Part shown: positions 24,637 through 32,093 of the stretch, one piece after another
Layout: each line of letters opens with the position of its first letter
How positions within the stretch are numbered: the first letter of the stretch is position 1
DNA from: Gemmobacter sp964439015
GTDB taxonomy: Bacteria; Pseudomonadota; Alphaproteobacteria; Rhodobacterales; Rhodobacteraceae
DNA: 64,000 nt
Direction of reading: 5' to 3'
Assembly (NCBI GenBank): GCA_964439015.1
Contig: CAYTMV010000001.1
Span: 1-64,000, forward strand
Made by a program: the position numbers and the translations under genes
The notes under the pieces: model-generated
Database searches by the model: none
The model's input: the letters and a program-made list of their open reading frames with translations, nothing else
Told to the model about the DNA's origin: nothing

Positions 24637-25922
24637 TGCAGACCAACTTCACCGCGGCGCAACTGGCCGTCCCCGAGATCGCGCGCGCCAACAAGATCCT
24701 GCGCGCCTGCGTGCATTGCGGGTTCTGCACCGCCACCTGCCCATCCTATCAGGTGCTGGGGGATGAACTCGACAGCCCGCGCGGTCGCATCTACCTGATC
24801 AAGGAAATGCTTGAGAGCGGTCGCCCGGCGGATGCCCGGACCGTCAAGCACATCGACCGCTGCCTGTCTTGCCTGGCCTGCATGACCACCTGCCCCTCGG
24901 GCGTGGATTACATGCACCTGATCGACCATGCCCGCGCCCATGTCGAACGCACCTACCGCCGACCATGGCATGACCGGGCGCTGCGGTGGATGCTGTCGCG
25001 GATCGTGCCCTATCCCATGCGCTTCCGGCTGGCCCTGGGCGGGGCAAAGCTGGCCCGGCCCTTCGCGCGGCTGATCCCGGATGCGCGGCTGCGGGCGATG
25101 ATCGCCATGGCGCCCAGGCAGATCCCGCCGGTCAGCCGCAATGACGATCCGCAGGTCTTTCCGGCCGTGGGGCCGCGCCAGATGCGGGTGGCGCTGTTGA
25201 CGGGCTGCGCGCAGAAGGCGCTCGATACCGATATCAACGATGCCACGATCCGGCTGCTGCGCCGGCTGGGCTGCGAGGTGGTGGTGGCGCGCGGCATGGG
25301 CTGCTGCGGGGCGTTGACCCACCACATGGGGCGGGTGGAAGAAAGCCACGCGCAGGCCGCCGCCAATATTCGGGCGTGGATGGCTGAAAAGGCCGCGGGT
25401 GGCCTCGATGCCATCGTCATCAACACCTCGGGCTGCGGCACGACGGTCAAGGATTACCGGGTGATGTTCGAGGGTGATCCGCTGGCTGCAGAGGCGGCCG
25501 AGGTTTCGGCCCTTGCCTGCGACATCACTGAATTGCTGGCTCGCATCGGTCTGCCGCAGGGCGCCGACAAGGGGTTGCGGGTCGCCTATCATGCCGCCTG
25601 TTCGCTGCAGCACGGCCAGCAGGTGAAATCCGCGCCCAAGGACCTGCTGCGGCAGGCGGGCTTTGAGGTGGTAGAGCCCGCCGACAGTCACCTGTGCTGC
25701 GGCTCGGCCGGCACCTACAACCTGTTGCAGCCCGAGATCTCGGCCGAGCTGAAGCGCCGCAAGGTGGCGACGCTTGAGGCGCGCGCGCCCGATGTGATCG
25801 CGGCTGGCAACATCGGCTGCATGATGCAGATCGGCTCGGGGACTGGCGTGCCGGTGGTGCATACGGTGCAATTGCTGGATTGGGCGACGGGCGGGCCGCA
25901 GCCGCGGGCGCTCGCGGGTTGA
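24636..25922 (+). CDS. glcF: Glycolate oxidase iron-sulfur subunit
   Basis: 428 residues. Two 4Fe-4S motifs occur near the N-terminus (CVHCGFCTATCP at about 24-35 and CLSCLACMTTCP at about 75-86). The C-terminal half carries two CCG (cysteine-rich) domains, visible as GCAQKALD with GMGCCGALTHH and as HAACSLQHGQQ with LCCGSAGTYN. It passes electrons from the flavin subunits to the respiratory chain. It is the last gene of the glc operon; 61 bp without a clear terminator separate it from the protease gene. Confidence 0.95.
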   Translation: MQTNFTAAQLAVPEIARANKILRACVHCGFCTATCPSYQVLGDELDSPRGRIYLIKEMLESGRPADARTVKHIDRCLSCLACMTTCPSGVDYMHLIDHARAHVERTYRRPWHDRALRWMLSRIVPYPMRFRLALGGAKLARPFARLIPDARLRAMIAMAPRQIPPVSRNDDPQVFPAVGPRQMRVALLTGCAQKALDTDINDATIRLLRRLGCEVVVARGMGCCGALTHHMGRVEESHAQAAANIRAWMAEKAAGGLDAIVINTSGCGTTVKDYRVMFEGDPLAAEAAEVSALACDITELLARIGLPQGADKGLRVAYHAACSLQHGQQVKSAPKDLLRQAGFEVVEPADSHLCCGSAGTYNLLQPEISAELKRRKVATLEARAPDVIAAGNIGCMMQIGSGTGVPVVHTVQLLDWATGGPQPRALAG

Positions 25923-25983
25923 CCCTGGTCCTAAAACCGCCCCAATTGCGCGGTTAACGGTTGGAAACCACGAGGGAGCCGCC

Positions 25984-26766
25984 ATGCGCCGGATCGCCGC
26001 CGCCCTGATCGCCTTTCTGCCCATCATGGCGCAGGCTGAAGGCTTGACCTCGCTTGAAACCGGCGATGACGGCCGCGGCTGGGCGGGCGTGGGCCGGCTG
26101 GATCTGGGCGGACGGGCCTTTTGCACCGGCGTTCTGATCGAACCCGATCTGGTGCTGACCGCCGGTCATTGCCTGTTCGACAAACAGACGGGCACCCGCA
26201 TTGATCCTGCCACGATCCGCTTTCTGGCGGGCTGGCGCCATGGCCGGGCCGAGGCCTATCGCGGCGTGAAAAAGGCCGTGGCGCACCCGGACTTCGTCTA
26301 CTCCGGCGAAGACCTGCTGGCCCGCGTCTCGCATGATCTGGCGCTGGTGCAACTGGATCAACCGATCCGCCTGCCCTCGGTGACGCCTTTCGCCATTGCG
26401 CCGCGCCCGCAGACGGGCGATCAGATTGGCGTTGTTTCCTATGCCCGAGAGCGGGCCGAAGCCCCGTCGCTGGAGCGCGCCTGTCAGGTGCTGGATGACC
26501 GGCCGGGCGTACTGGTGATGGATTGCGCGGTGGATTTCGGGGCCTCGGGCTCGCCGGTCTTCACGCTGGGCGGCGGGGTGCCGCGCGTAGTCTCGGTCGT
26601 GTCGTCCAAGGCCGACGCCGGCGGGCGGGTGGTGGCACTGGGCACCGCGCTGGAACAGCCCCTGTCCGATCTGCGCCACGAGTTGACCGTCGCCCCCGAT
26701 CCCTTTGCCAGCGGTCGGGCGCTGTCGGGCGGGGGGGCACCGGGGGCCAAGTTCGTCCGGCCCTGA
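25984..26766 (+). CDS. Secreted trypsin-like serine protease
   Basis: 260 residues with a cleavable signal peptide (about 1-18, ending AQA). The S1 fold is recognisable with a full triad: H62 in LTAGHC, D118 in SHDLALVQL and S188 in FGASGSPVF. The usual GDSGG is GASGS here, as in several bacterial relatives. It lacks PDZ domains, so it is not a DegP-type protease, and is likely periplasmic or secreted. A GGGAG site precedes the ATG. Target unknown; it has its own intergenic space on both sides. Confidence 0.9.
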   Translation: MRRIAAALIAFLPIMAQAEGLTSLETGDDGRGWAGVGRLDLGGRAFCTGVLIEPDLVLTAGHCLFDKQTGTRIDPATIRFLAGWRHGRAEAYRGVKKAVAHPDFVYSGEDLLARVSHDLALVQLDQPIRLPSVTPFAIAPRPQTGDQIGVVSYARERAEAPSLERACQVLDDRPGVLVMDCAVDFGASGSPVFTLGGGVPRVVSVVSSKADAGGRVVALGTALEQPLSDLRHELTVAPDPFASGRALSGGGAPGAKFVRP

Positions 26767-26770
26767 TCCT

Positions 26771-26799
26771 CTTGAAACGCGTTTGTGCGATGCCCAAGT
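26771..26799 (+). promoter_or_regulatory. Candidate RpoH (sigma-32) promoter for hsp20
   Basis: CTTGAAA at 26771-26777 matches the heat-shock -35 well; GCCCAAGT at 26792-26799, about 15 bp further, is a partial match to a CCCCAT-type -10. It lies about 90 bp upstream of the Hsp20 start. The -10 is weak, so this is a candidate only. Confidence 0.4.
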
Positions 26800-26887
26800 G
26801 AATATTGTCGGATGCCGCAACGGGTCCGGCAAACTGAAAGCCCGGCCGGATTCCGGCGGGCACAAGCATCGCTCAATGAGGATGACC

Positions 26888-27355
26888 ATGCGAAACTATG
26901 ACCTTTCCCCGCTCTATCGTGCCACTGTCGGATTTGACCGCATCGCCGATCTGATGGACCGGGTGCTGACCTCGGATGTCGGCCAGCACACCTATCCGCC
27001 CTACAATATCGAAAAGATCGACGAGAACGCCTATCGCATCTCGGTCGCCGTTGCCGGCTTTTCGCCCGATGAGCTTTCGGTCGAAGTCAAGGATGCCACC
27101 CTGACCATCGCCGCCCGCAAGGCCGATGAGGCGGGCGAACGCAATTACCTGCATCGCGGCATTGCCACGCGTGCCTTCGAGCGCCGCTTTGCGCTGGCGG
27201 ACCATGTGAAGGTCACCGGCGCGATTGCGGAAAACGGCATGCTGCACATCGATCTGATGCGCGAGACGCCCGAGGCGTTGAAGCCGCGCCGCATCGAGAT
27301 CGCGCGCGGCAACGCCCAGCCTGCCCCGCAAGTGATCGAGGCGGCGACTGTCTGA
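26888..27355 (+). CDS. Small heat-shock protein of the Hsp20 family
   Basis: 155 residues from the ATG at 26888, which has GAGGA at good spacing; in-frame ATGs at 26876 and 26882 lie within or before that site. The start MRNYDLSPLYRATVGFDR is typical of alphaproteobacterial sHsps. The alpha-crystallin domain covers about residues 33-130, with YNIEKIDENAYRISVAVAGF and RAFERRFALADHV (quoted in part). It works as an ATP-independent holdase for unfolding proteins. A heat-shock-like promoter lies upstream and a strong terminator downstream. Confidence 0.95.
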   Translation: MRNYDLSPLYRATVGFDRIADLMDRVLTSDVGQHTYPPYNIEKIDENAYRISVAVAGFSPDELSVEVKDATLTIAARKADEAGERNYLHRGIATRAFERRFALADHVKVTGAIAENGMLHIDLMRETPEALKPRRIEIARGNAQPAPQVIEAATV

Positions 27356-27378
27356 CACAGGACTTTGTGCAAGGACGG

Positions 27379-27404
27379 AAGGGCGGCCCCATGGCCGCCC
27401 TTTT
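27379..27404. terminator. Bidirectional terminator between hsp20 and the SMR gene
   Basis: AAGGGCGGCC (27379-27388) and GGCCGCCCTT (27393-27402) make a perfect 10-bp stem with loop CCAT, followed by TTTT on plus. It lies between convergent genes. Confidence 0.9.
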
Positions 27405-27736
27405 CAATGGCTGACGCTGGAGGAGAACAGGTTGATGACCAGCACCCCGGCAACGATCAACGCCAGACCGAGGATCGCAGCCAGATCCAGCGCCTGCTTA
27501 TACCAGACCCAACTGATCGCCGTGATGAAGACCACGCCCATGCCGGACCAGATCGCATAGACGATCCCGGTCGGCATCTCGCGCAGGGCGAGGGCCAGAA
27601 AATAGAAGGCCAGCGCATAGCCTGCCACCGTGATCAGGCTGGGCACCAGCCGCGTGAACCCGTCGCTGCGCGCCAGCGCGGTGGTGCCGATCACCTCTGC
27701 GATGATCGCCACGATCAGGATCGTCCAGAATTTCAT
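27404..27736 (-). CDS. Small multidrug resistance (SMR) efflux protein
   Basis: 110 residues with four predicted transmembrane helices. The essential carboxylate is E14 in the first helix (IVAIIAEVIGTTAL), the same position as in EmrE, and GIVYAIWSGMGVVFITAISW is the conserved third-helix block. SMR dimers exchange protons for quaternary cations or guanidinium; which subtype this is (Qac, Gdx or Sug) cannot be decided. The ATG at 27736 has GAGGGG upstream. It starts 7 bp after the stop of the CorC-type gene on the same strand, so the two may be cotranscribed. Confidence 0.93.
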   Translation of the reverse strand: MKFWTILIVAIIAEVIGTTALARSDGFTRLVPSLITVAGYALAFYFLALALREMPTGIVYAIWSGMGVVFITAISWVWYKQALDLAAILGLALIVAGVLVINLFSSSVSH

Positions 27737-27743
27737 GCGCCCC

Positions 27744-29018
27744 TCACAACCGACTGACCAGAACCTTGTCGATCCGCCGGTCATCCAGGTCAATCACCTC
27801 GAAGCGATAGCCGCCGGTGATGAAGTGGTCGCCCAGTTCCGGGATGCGGTTGAGGTGGTGCAGGATCAGACCCGCCACCGTCTCATAATCGCCAGCGGTT
27901 TCGCGCGGCAGTTTCAGCGTGTCGCAGAAGCTGTCGGCCTTCATCGAGCCCGAGACCAGCCAGCTGTTGCCGTCCTCGCGCAGCACCATGTCGGGTTCTT
28001 CGTGCTTTTCCAGGAAGTCGCCCGTAATGGCCTCAAGGATATCGCCGGTGGTGATGATCCCCTCGAAACTACCGTATTCATTATAGACCAGCGCCATGTG
28101 GTTGGGCGAGGCGCGCAGCGTCTCGATCACGTCCAGCGCATCGGCCAGATCGGACAGCACCGGCACCTCGCGCATCAGCTTGCCCACATCCAGCGGCTTG
28201 TCCTGTGCCAGCGCCGCAAAGACATCGGTGATGTAGAGGACGCCCATCACATCCTCGGTCTCGCGGTCGCGCACGGGCAGGCGCGGCCGGCCGGCCTTGC
28301 GGATCACCTCCATCGCTTCCTCGGGGGTGGATTGCAGGTCAACCATCATCACGTCGCGGCGCGGCGTCATCAAGGCACGGGCAGAGCGGTCGGCCAACCG
28401 CATCACGCCGGTCAGCATCTCTTGTTCCTCATCCTCGATCACGCCCTCGAAATGGGCTTCGGCCAGGATGGTGCGGACCTCTTCCTCGGTCACGCGGCTT
28501 TTATCCTCGGGGTTGACGCGCAGCAGCGCCAGCACGGCCCGGCCGGACAGGTCCAACAGCCAGACCAGCGGCGCCGCGATCGTGGCAAGGACCGCCATGA
28601 TCGGTGCCGCGCGCACGGCGACCGACTCGGGGTCGCGCAGCGCGATCTGCTTGGGCACCAATTCGCCCACGATCAGCGACATATAGGTCAGCAGGACGAC
28701 CACGCCGCCGACACCCAAAGTATTGGCGAAATCGGCGGCGACGCCCTGCGCCAGCAGCCAATTGGCCAGCCGCGCGCCCAGTGTCGCGCCGGAAAATGCG
28801 CCTGACAGCACGCCGACCAGCGTGATCCCGATCTGCACCGAGGACAAGAACCGCCCCGGCTCGGCCGCCAGCCGCAGGGCAATCTGGGCCCCGCGCGAGC
28901 CATCCGCCGCCAGCGGCTTCAGCCGGGCGGGCCGGGCCGAAACGATGGCGAGTTCAGACATTGCCAAGCCACCGTTCAGCACGATCAGCGCGGCCACGAT
29001 CAGGATTTCTATAAGCAC
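27744..29018 (-). CDS. HlyC/CorC (CNNM-like) family membrane protein
   Basis: 424 residues from a GTG at 29018, the first start codon before the first transmembrane helix; no good ribosome-binding site is visible, so the start is uncertain. An N-terminal DUF21 membrane domain (about 1-180) contains GELVPKQIALRDPE. It is followed by a CBS pair (about 210-335, with MTPRRDVMMVDL and YNEYGSFEGIITTGDILEAI) and a C-terminal CorC_HlyC domain (about 345-424). Relatives transport or regulate Mg2+/Co2+; older annotations call them hemolysins. Confidence 0.9.
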   Translation of the reverse strand: MLIEILIVAALIVLNGGLAMSELAIVSARPARLKPLAADGSRGAQIALRLAAEPGRFLSSVQIGITLVGVLSGAFSGATLGARLANWLLAQGVAADFANTLGVGGVVVLLTYMSLIVGELVPKQIALRDPESVAVRAAPIMAVLATIAAPLVWLLDLSGRAVLALLRVNPEDKSRVTEEEVRTILAEAHFEGVIEDEEQEMLTGVMRLADRSARALMTPRRDVMMVDLQSTPEEAMEVIRKAGRPRLPVRDRETEDVMGVLYITDVFAALAQDKPLDVGKLMREVPVLSDLADALDVIETLRASPNHMALVYNEYGSFEGIITTGDILEAITGDFLEKHEEPDMVLREDGNSWLVSGSMKADSFCDTLKLPRETAGDYETVAGLILHHLNRIPELGDHFITGGYRFEVIDLDDRRIDKVLVSRL

Positions 29019-29163
29019 GGTTCTGCGCAATCTGGGGAAAGATACGGCATATCTAGGCCGCCCCCCCGCTCTGCGCAACCGGCAGGGGGAAATCCGGTCT
29101 AAAGCGTTGCCGCAAGGCCAGCAGCAAGGCATCGTTGACGAGGGGTAAGGGAAGGGGGCAATC

Positions 29164-30072
29164 ATGGTCGGGACGATCCGCTTTCGCACCCGTGAGGCAT
29201 GTCCCGTTTGTGGCGGCACGGATGGCCAGGCGCTTTGGCAGGGCCGGCTGTCCGATCCCGATGTGCAGGTCTGGCTGGGGCAGTTTCAGTATTCCGGCGA
29301 TGCGACGGGGTTGGATCAGCCCTTTGCGCTGTGGCGCTGTGCCGGCTGCGGCATGGGCTTTCATCGCAGTATTCCCGATGAGGACGGGCTGGCCACGCTG
29401 TATGGTCAATGGGCAGATGCCGCGCAGGCCGCGCGGTTCGAGGTTGCCCATCTGCCGCCCGCAGCCGAGGCAGATGCCGACCGCCGCGTGAAGATCGCGC
29501 TGCGGCTGCGCCATCTGGCGCGGCAGACGCAGCCCGATGGTCCGCTGCGCCTTCTGGATTTCGGCTGCGGGGCAGGGGCCGGGCTGTTGGCCGCGCGGGC
29601 GCTGGGCTTTCAGGCCTTCGGGGTGGAAATGAGCGAAAGCCGCGCCGCGCAGGCGCGTAGCTGTAGTGCCGCCGTCTGCCCCGATCTGGCGCAGGTCGAG
29701 GTTGCGGCCGGCGGCGGCTTTCATGCAGTTGTTCTGGATCAGGTGCTGGAGCATCTGCCCGATCCGCTGGCGCTGCTGCGCCGCGTGACCGGGGCGATGC
29801 GGCCCGGCGCGGTGCTGTTTCTGGCGGTGCCCGATTGCAGTGGCTTGACAGTGCCGCGCGATTTCGACCAGTTCCACCGGTTGCAGCCGCTGGAACATCT
29901 GAACGCCTTCACCCCCGCCACGCTGGACCGGATCGCCACCGCGGCAGGCTTTGCCCCGCAGGCGGCCCCCCCGGCCTTTCTGACCACGCGGCCGCTGCGC
30001 GCCTTGCGGGCCATGGCCGCGCTGCTGCGACACCCGGCACCTGCCGATCGTTTCTACCGCCTGCCGCAATGA
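29164..30072 (+). CDS. SAM-dependent methyltransferase with N-terminal zinc ribbon
   Basis: 302 residues. Two CxxC pairs (C13-P-V-C16 and C59-A-G-C62) suggest a small zinc ribbon. The class I methyltransferase core follows: LLDFGCGAGAG near residues 129-139 is the SAM glycine motif, with AVVLDQVLEHLPDPLALLRR as the post-motif helix. This layout resembles C-methyltransferases acting on nucleotide sugars or similar small molecules. The substrate is unknown. Conserved aromatic and histidine residues sit in FDQFHRLQPLEHLNAFTP. It is convergent with the aldehyde dehydrogenase gene. Confidence 0.85.
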   Translation: MVGTIRFRTREACPVCGGTDGQALWQGRLSDPDVQVWLGQFQYSGDATGLDQPFALWRCAGCGMGFHRSIPDEDGLATLYGQWADAAQAARFEVAHLPPAAEADADRRVKIALRLRHLARQTQPDGPLRLLDFGCGAGAGLLAARALGFQAFGVEMSESRAAQARSCSAAVCPDLAQVEVAAGGGFHAVVLDQVLEHLPDPLALLRRVTGAMRPGAVLFLAVPDCSGLTVPRDFDQFHRLQPLEHLNAFTPATLDRIATAAGFAPQAAPPAFLTTRPLRALRAMAALLRHPAPADRFYRLPQ

Positions 30073-30074
30073 AA

Positions 30075-30099
30075 AAAGGGCGGGGAAACCCCGCCCTTT
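30075..30099. terminator. Bidirectional terminator between methyltransferase and gabD-like genes
   Basis: AAAGGGCGGGG (30075-30085) pairs with CCCCGCCCTTT (30089-30099) around AAA. On the minus strand it is followed by a run of six T (from 30077-30072), ideal for the gabD-like gene. Confidence 0.92.
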
Positions 30100-30118
30100 G
30101 CAGCCCTCTGGGCCGATC

Positions 30119-31597
30119 TCAGATCGACAGGCAGATGTATTTCATCTCCAGATAGTCGTCCATCCCGTGGCGCGAGCCTTCGCGGCCCAAGCCGGATTGC
30201 TTGACACCGCCAAACGGGGCCAGCTCGGTCGAGATGATGCCGGTGTTCACGCCGACGATGCCGTATTCCAGCGCCTCTTGCACGCGGGTGATGCGGCCGA
30301 TGTCGCGGGCGTAGAAATAGGAGGCGAGGCCGAAGATGGTGTTGTTGGCCTTTTCGATCACCTCTTCCTCGGTCTCGAACTTGAACAGCGGCGCCAGCGG
30401 GCCGAAGGTCTCTTCGTTCGTGACCATCATCTCGTCGGTCACGCCGGTCAGGATGGTGGGCTGGAAGAAGTTGCCGCCCTTTTCATGGCGGGCGCCGCCG
30501 ATGGCGACTTCAGCGCCCTTGGCCTTGGCATCGGCGATGTGTTCCTCGACCTTCTCGACCGCGGCCAGGTTGACCAGCGGGCCGAACTCGACCTGCTCGG
30601 TCAGGCCATCACCCACGCGGGATTTGGCCACCGCGGCGCGCAGCTTTTCGGCAAAGGCGTCATAGACCGAAGACTGCACATAGATCCGGTTGGCGCAAAC
30701 GCAGGTCTGGCCGTTGTTGCGGAACTTGGACATCATCGCACCGGCGACGGCGGCATCCAGATCCGCGTCGTCGAAGACGATGAACGGCGCGTTGCCGCCC
30801 AGTTCCATCGAGCATTTCATCACCTGATCGGCCGCCTGACGCAGCAAGATACGACCCACCTCGGTCGAGCCGGTGAAGGTCAGCTTGCGCACCAGATGGT
30901 TCTCGCAGAACTCCTTGCCGATGGCCGAAGATTTGGTCGAGGTGATGACAGACAGGATGCCCTTGGGCAGGCCGGCGCGCTCGCCCAGCACGGCCATCGC
31001 CAGCGCGGACAGCGGGGTCTCCGCGGCGGGGCGGGCGACAAAGCCGCAGCCCGCGGCCAATGCGGGGCCCGCCTTGCGGGTGATCATGGCGTTCGGGAAG
31101 TTCCACGGCGTGATCGAGCCCACCACGCCGATCGGCTGCTTGATCACCGTGATGCGCTTGTCGCGCTGGTGGCCCGGCACGGTTTCGCCATAGATCCGCT
31201 TGGCCTCTTCGCCGAACCATTCGATGAAGCTGGCACCATAGGCCACCTCGCCCTTGGCCTCCGCCAGCGGCTTGCCCATCTCGGCGGTCAGGATCGCGCC
31301 CAGATCGTCCTGGTTGGCCATCATCAGCTCAAACCATTTGCGCATCACGGCGGCACGCTCCTTGCCGGTGCGCGCGGCCCAGTCCTTCATCGCTGTGTTG
31401 GCGGCGGTGATGGCGCGGGCGGTTTCGGCCCGGCCCAGATCGGGGATCGTGCAGATCACGTCGCCGCGGGCGGGGTTGGTGACGGCAAAGGTGGCCCCGT
31501 CATCGGCATCGACCCATTCGCCGGCCACGAAGGCTTTCGTGACCAAAAGCGAGGGGTCTTTCAGCATGGAGCGCAGGTCGCTGGCAGTATCGAGCAT
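30119..31597 (-). CDS. gabD: NAD(P)-dependent succinate-semialdehyde dehydrogenase-like enzyme
   Basis: 492 residues from the ATG at 31597 with GGGAGG upstream. All ALDH landmarks are present: TPWNFPNAMITRKAGPALAAG, TFTGSTEVGR, the general base in SMELGGNAPFIVFDDAD, the nucleophile in NNGQTCVCANR, and ETFGPLAPLF. Sequence style (SSFYARDIGR-like segments, EWFGEEAKRIYGETVPG) fits the GabD branch that oxidises succinate semialdehyde to succinate. The exact substrate (succinate or glutarate semialdehyde) is inferred. No gabT is nearby. Confidence 0.88.
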   Translation of the reverse strand: MLDTASDLRSMLKDPSLLVTKAFVAGEWVDADDGATFAVTNPARGDVICTIPDLGRAETARAITAANTAMKDWAARTGKERAAVMRKWFELMMANQDDLGAILTAEMGKPLAEAKGEVAYGASFIEWFGEEAKRIYGETVPGHQRDKRITVIKQPIGVVGSITPWNFPNAMITRKAGPALAAGCGFVARPAAETPLSALAMAVLGERAGLPKGILSVITSTKSSAIGKEFCENHLVRKLTFTGSTEVGRILLRQAADQVMKCSMELGGNAPFIVFDDADLDAAVAGAMMSKFRNNGQTCVCANRIYVQSSVYDAFAEKLRAAVAKSRVGDGLTEQVEFGPLVNLAAVEKVEEHIADAKAKGAEVAIGGARHEKGGNFFQPTILTGVTDEMMVTNEETFGPLAPLFKFETEEEVIEKANNTIFGLASYFYARDIGRITRVQEALEYGIVGVNTGIISTELAPFGGVKQSGLGREGSRHGMDDYLEMKYICLSI

Positions 31598-31713
31598 GGG
31601 TGGCCTCCCGGTTATGCGAGTTTGGGGCAGAGAAAACACTTTGACGGCCCACAAGTCCAGTGCGGGCGTGTCACCGTCGGGGGTGAAACGCGAAATTTTG
31701 ATCAAATCTGGCG

Positions 31714-31743
31714 AGGGTCAGCCGTTGCCAGGGTCAGCCGTTG
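31714..31743 (+). repeat. Tandem 14-bp repeat across the stop of the coiled-coil gene
   Basis: AGGGTCAGCCGTTG occurs at 31714-31727 and again at 31730-31743, a 16-bp period. The right copy contains the stop codon of the minus-strand gene at 31734, so the duplication extends just past its end. Confidence 0.8.
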
Positions 31744-32063
31744 GAATGCATCCGCTCGATATAGGCGCGCATCTCTTCGGCCTCATGGCGGGCGTCCCGC
31801 AGGCCTTCCATCGCGGCGCGCAACTCGGCCTCGGTCTGGGTGATCTGGTTCATCAGCTCGGACTCGCGGCTTTCAAGATAGACCAGCGCCTGATCGCGTT
31901 CTTCTTCGACTTCGTGCAGGGCTTGCGCCAGCCGGTCCACCTCGCCCATGTCCGCCGCTGAAATCCGTGAAAATCGGTGCAACGCCCAATAGGCTAGCCA
32001 GCCCAGAGCAAAGGCGATCAGCAGGATCAGGGCAGTGGCGATCACAAATTCGGTGCGGTTCAT
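31734..32063 (-). CDS. Small membrane-anchored coiled-coil protein, function unknown
   Basis: 109 residues. An N-terminal transmembrane helix (about 7-29: VIATALILLIAFALGWLAYW) is followed by a strongly charged helical region (about 38-105) rich in Glu, Arg and Ala with heptad-like spacing, predicted to be coiled coil. I do not recognise a family. It lies 30 bp downstream of the OmpA-BON protein gene on the same strand, so the two are probably cotranscribed; the pair could form an inner-membrane/periplasmic assembly, which is inference. Confidence 0.75.
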   Translation of the reverse strand: MNRTEFVIATALILLIAFALGWLAYWALHRFSRISAADMGEVDRLAQALHEVEEERDQALVYLESRESELMNQITQTEAELRAAMEGLRDARHEAEEMRAYIERMHSNG

Positions 32064-32093
32064 CGCGGGCCTTCCGGGGCAATTCCGTGGGGA

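Noticed and set aside
26800..26887. ROSE-type RNA thermometer in the hsp20 leader
   Set aside because: I could not identify the expected pairing of the Shine-Dalgarno region with a conserved partner; a covariance search would be needed.
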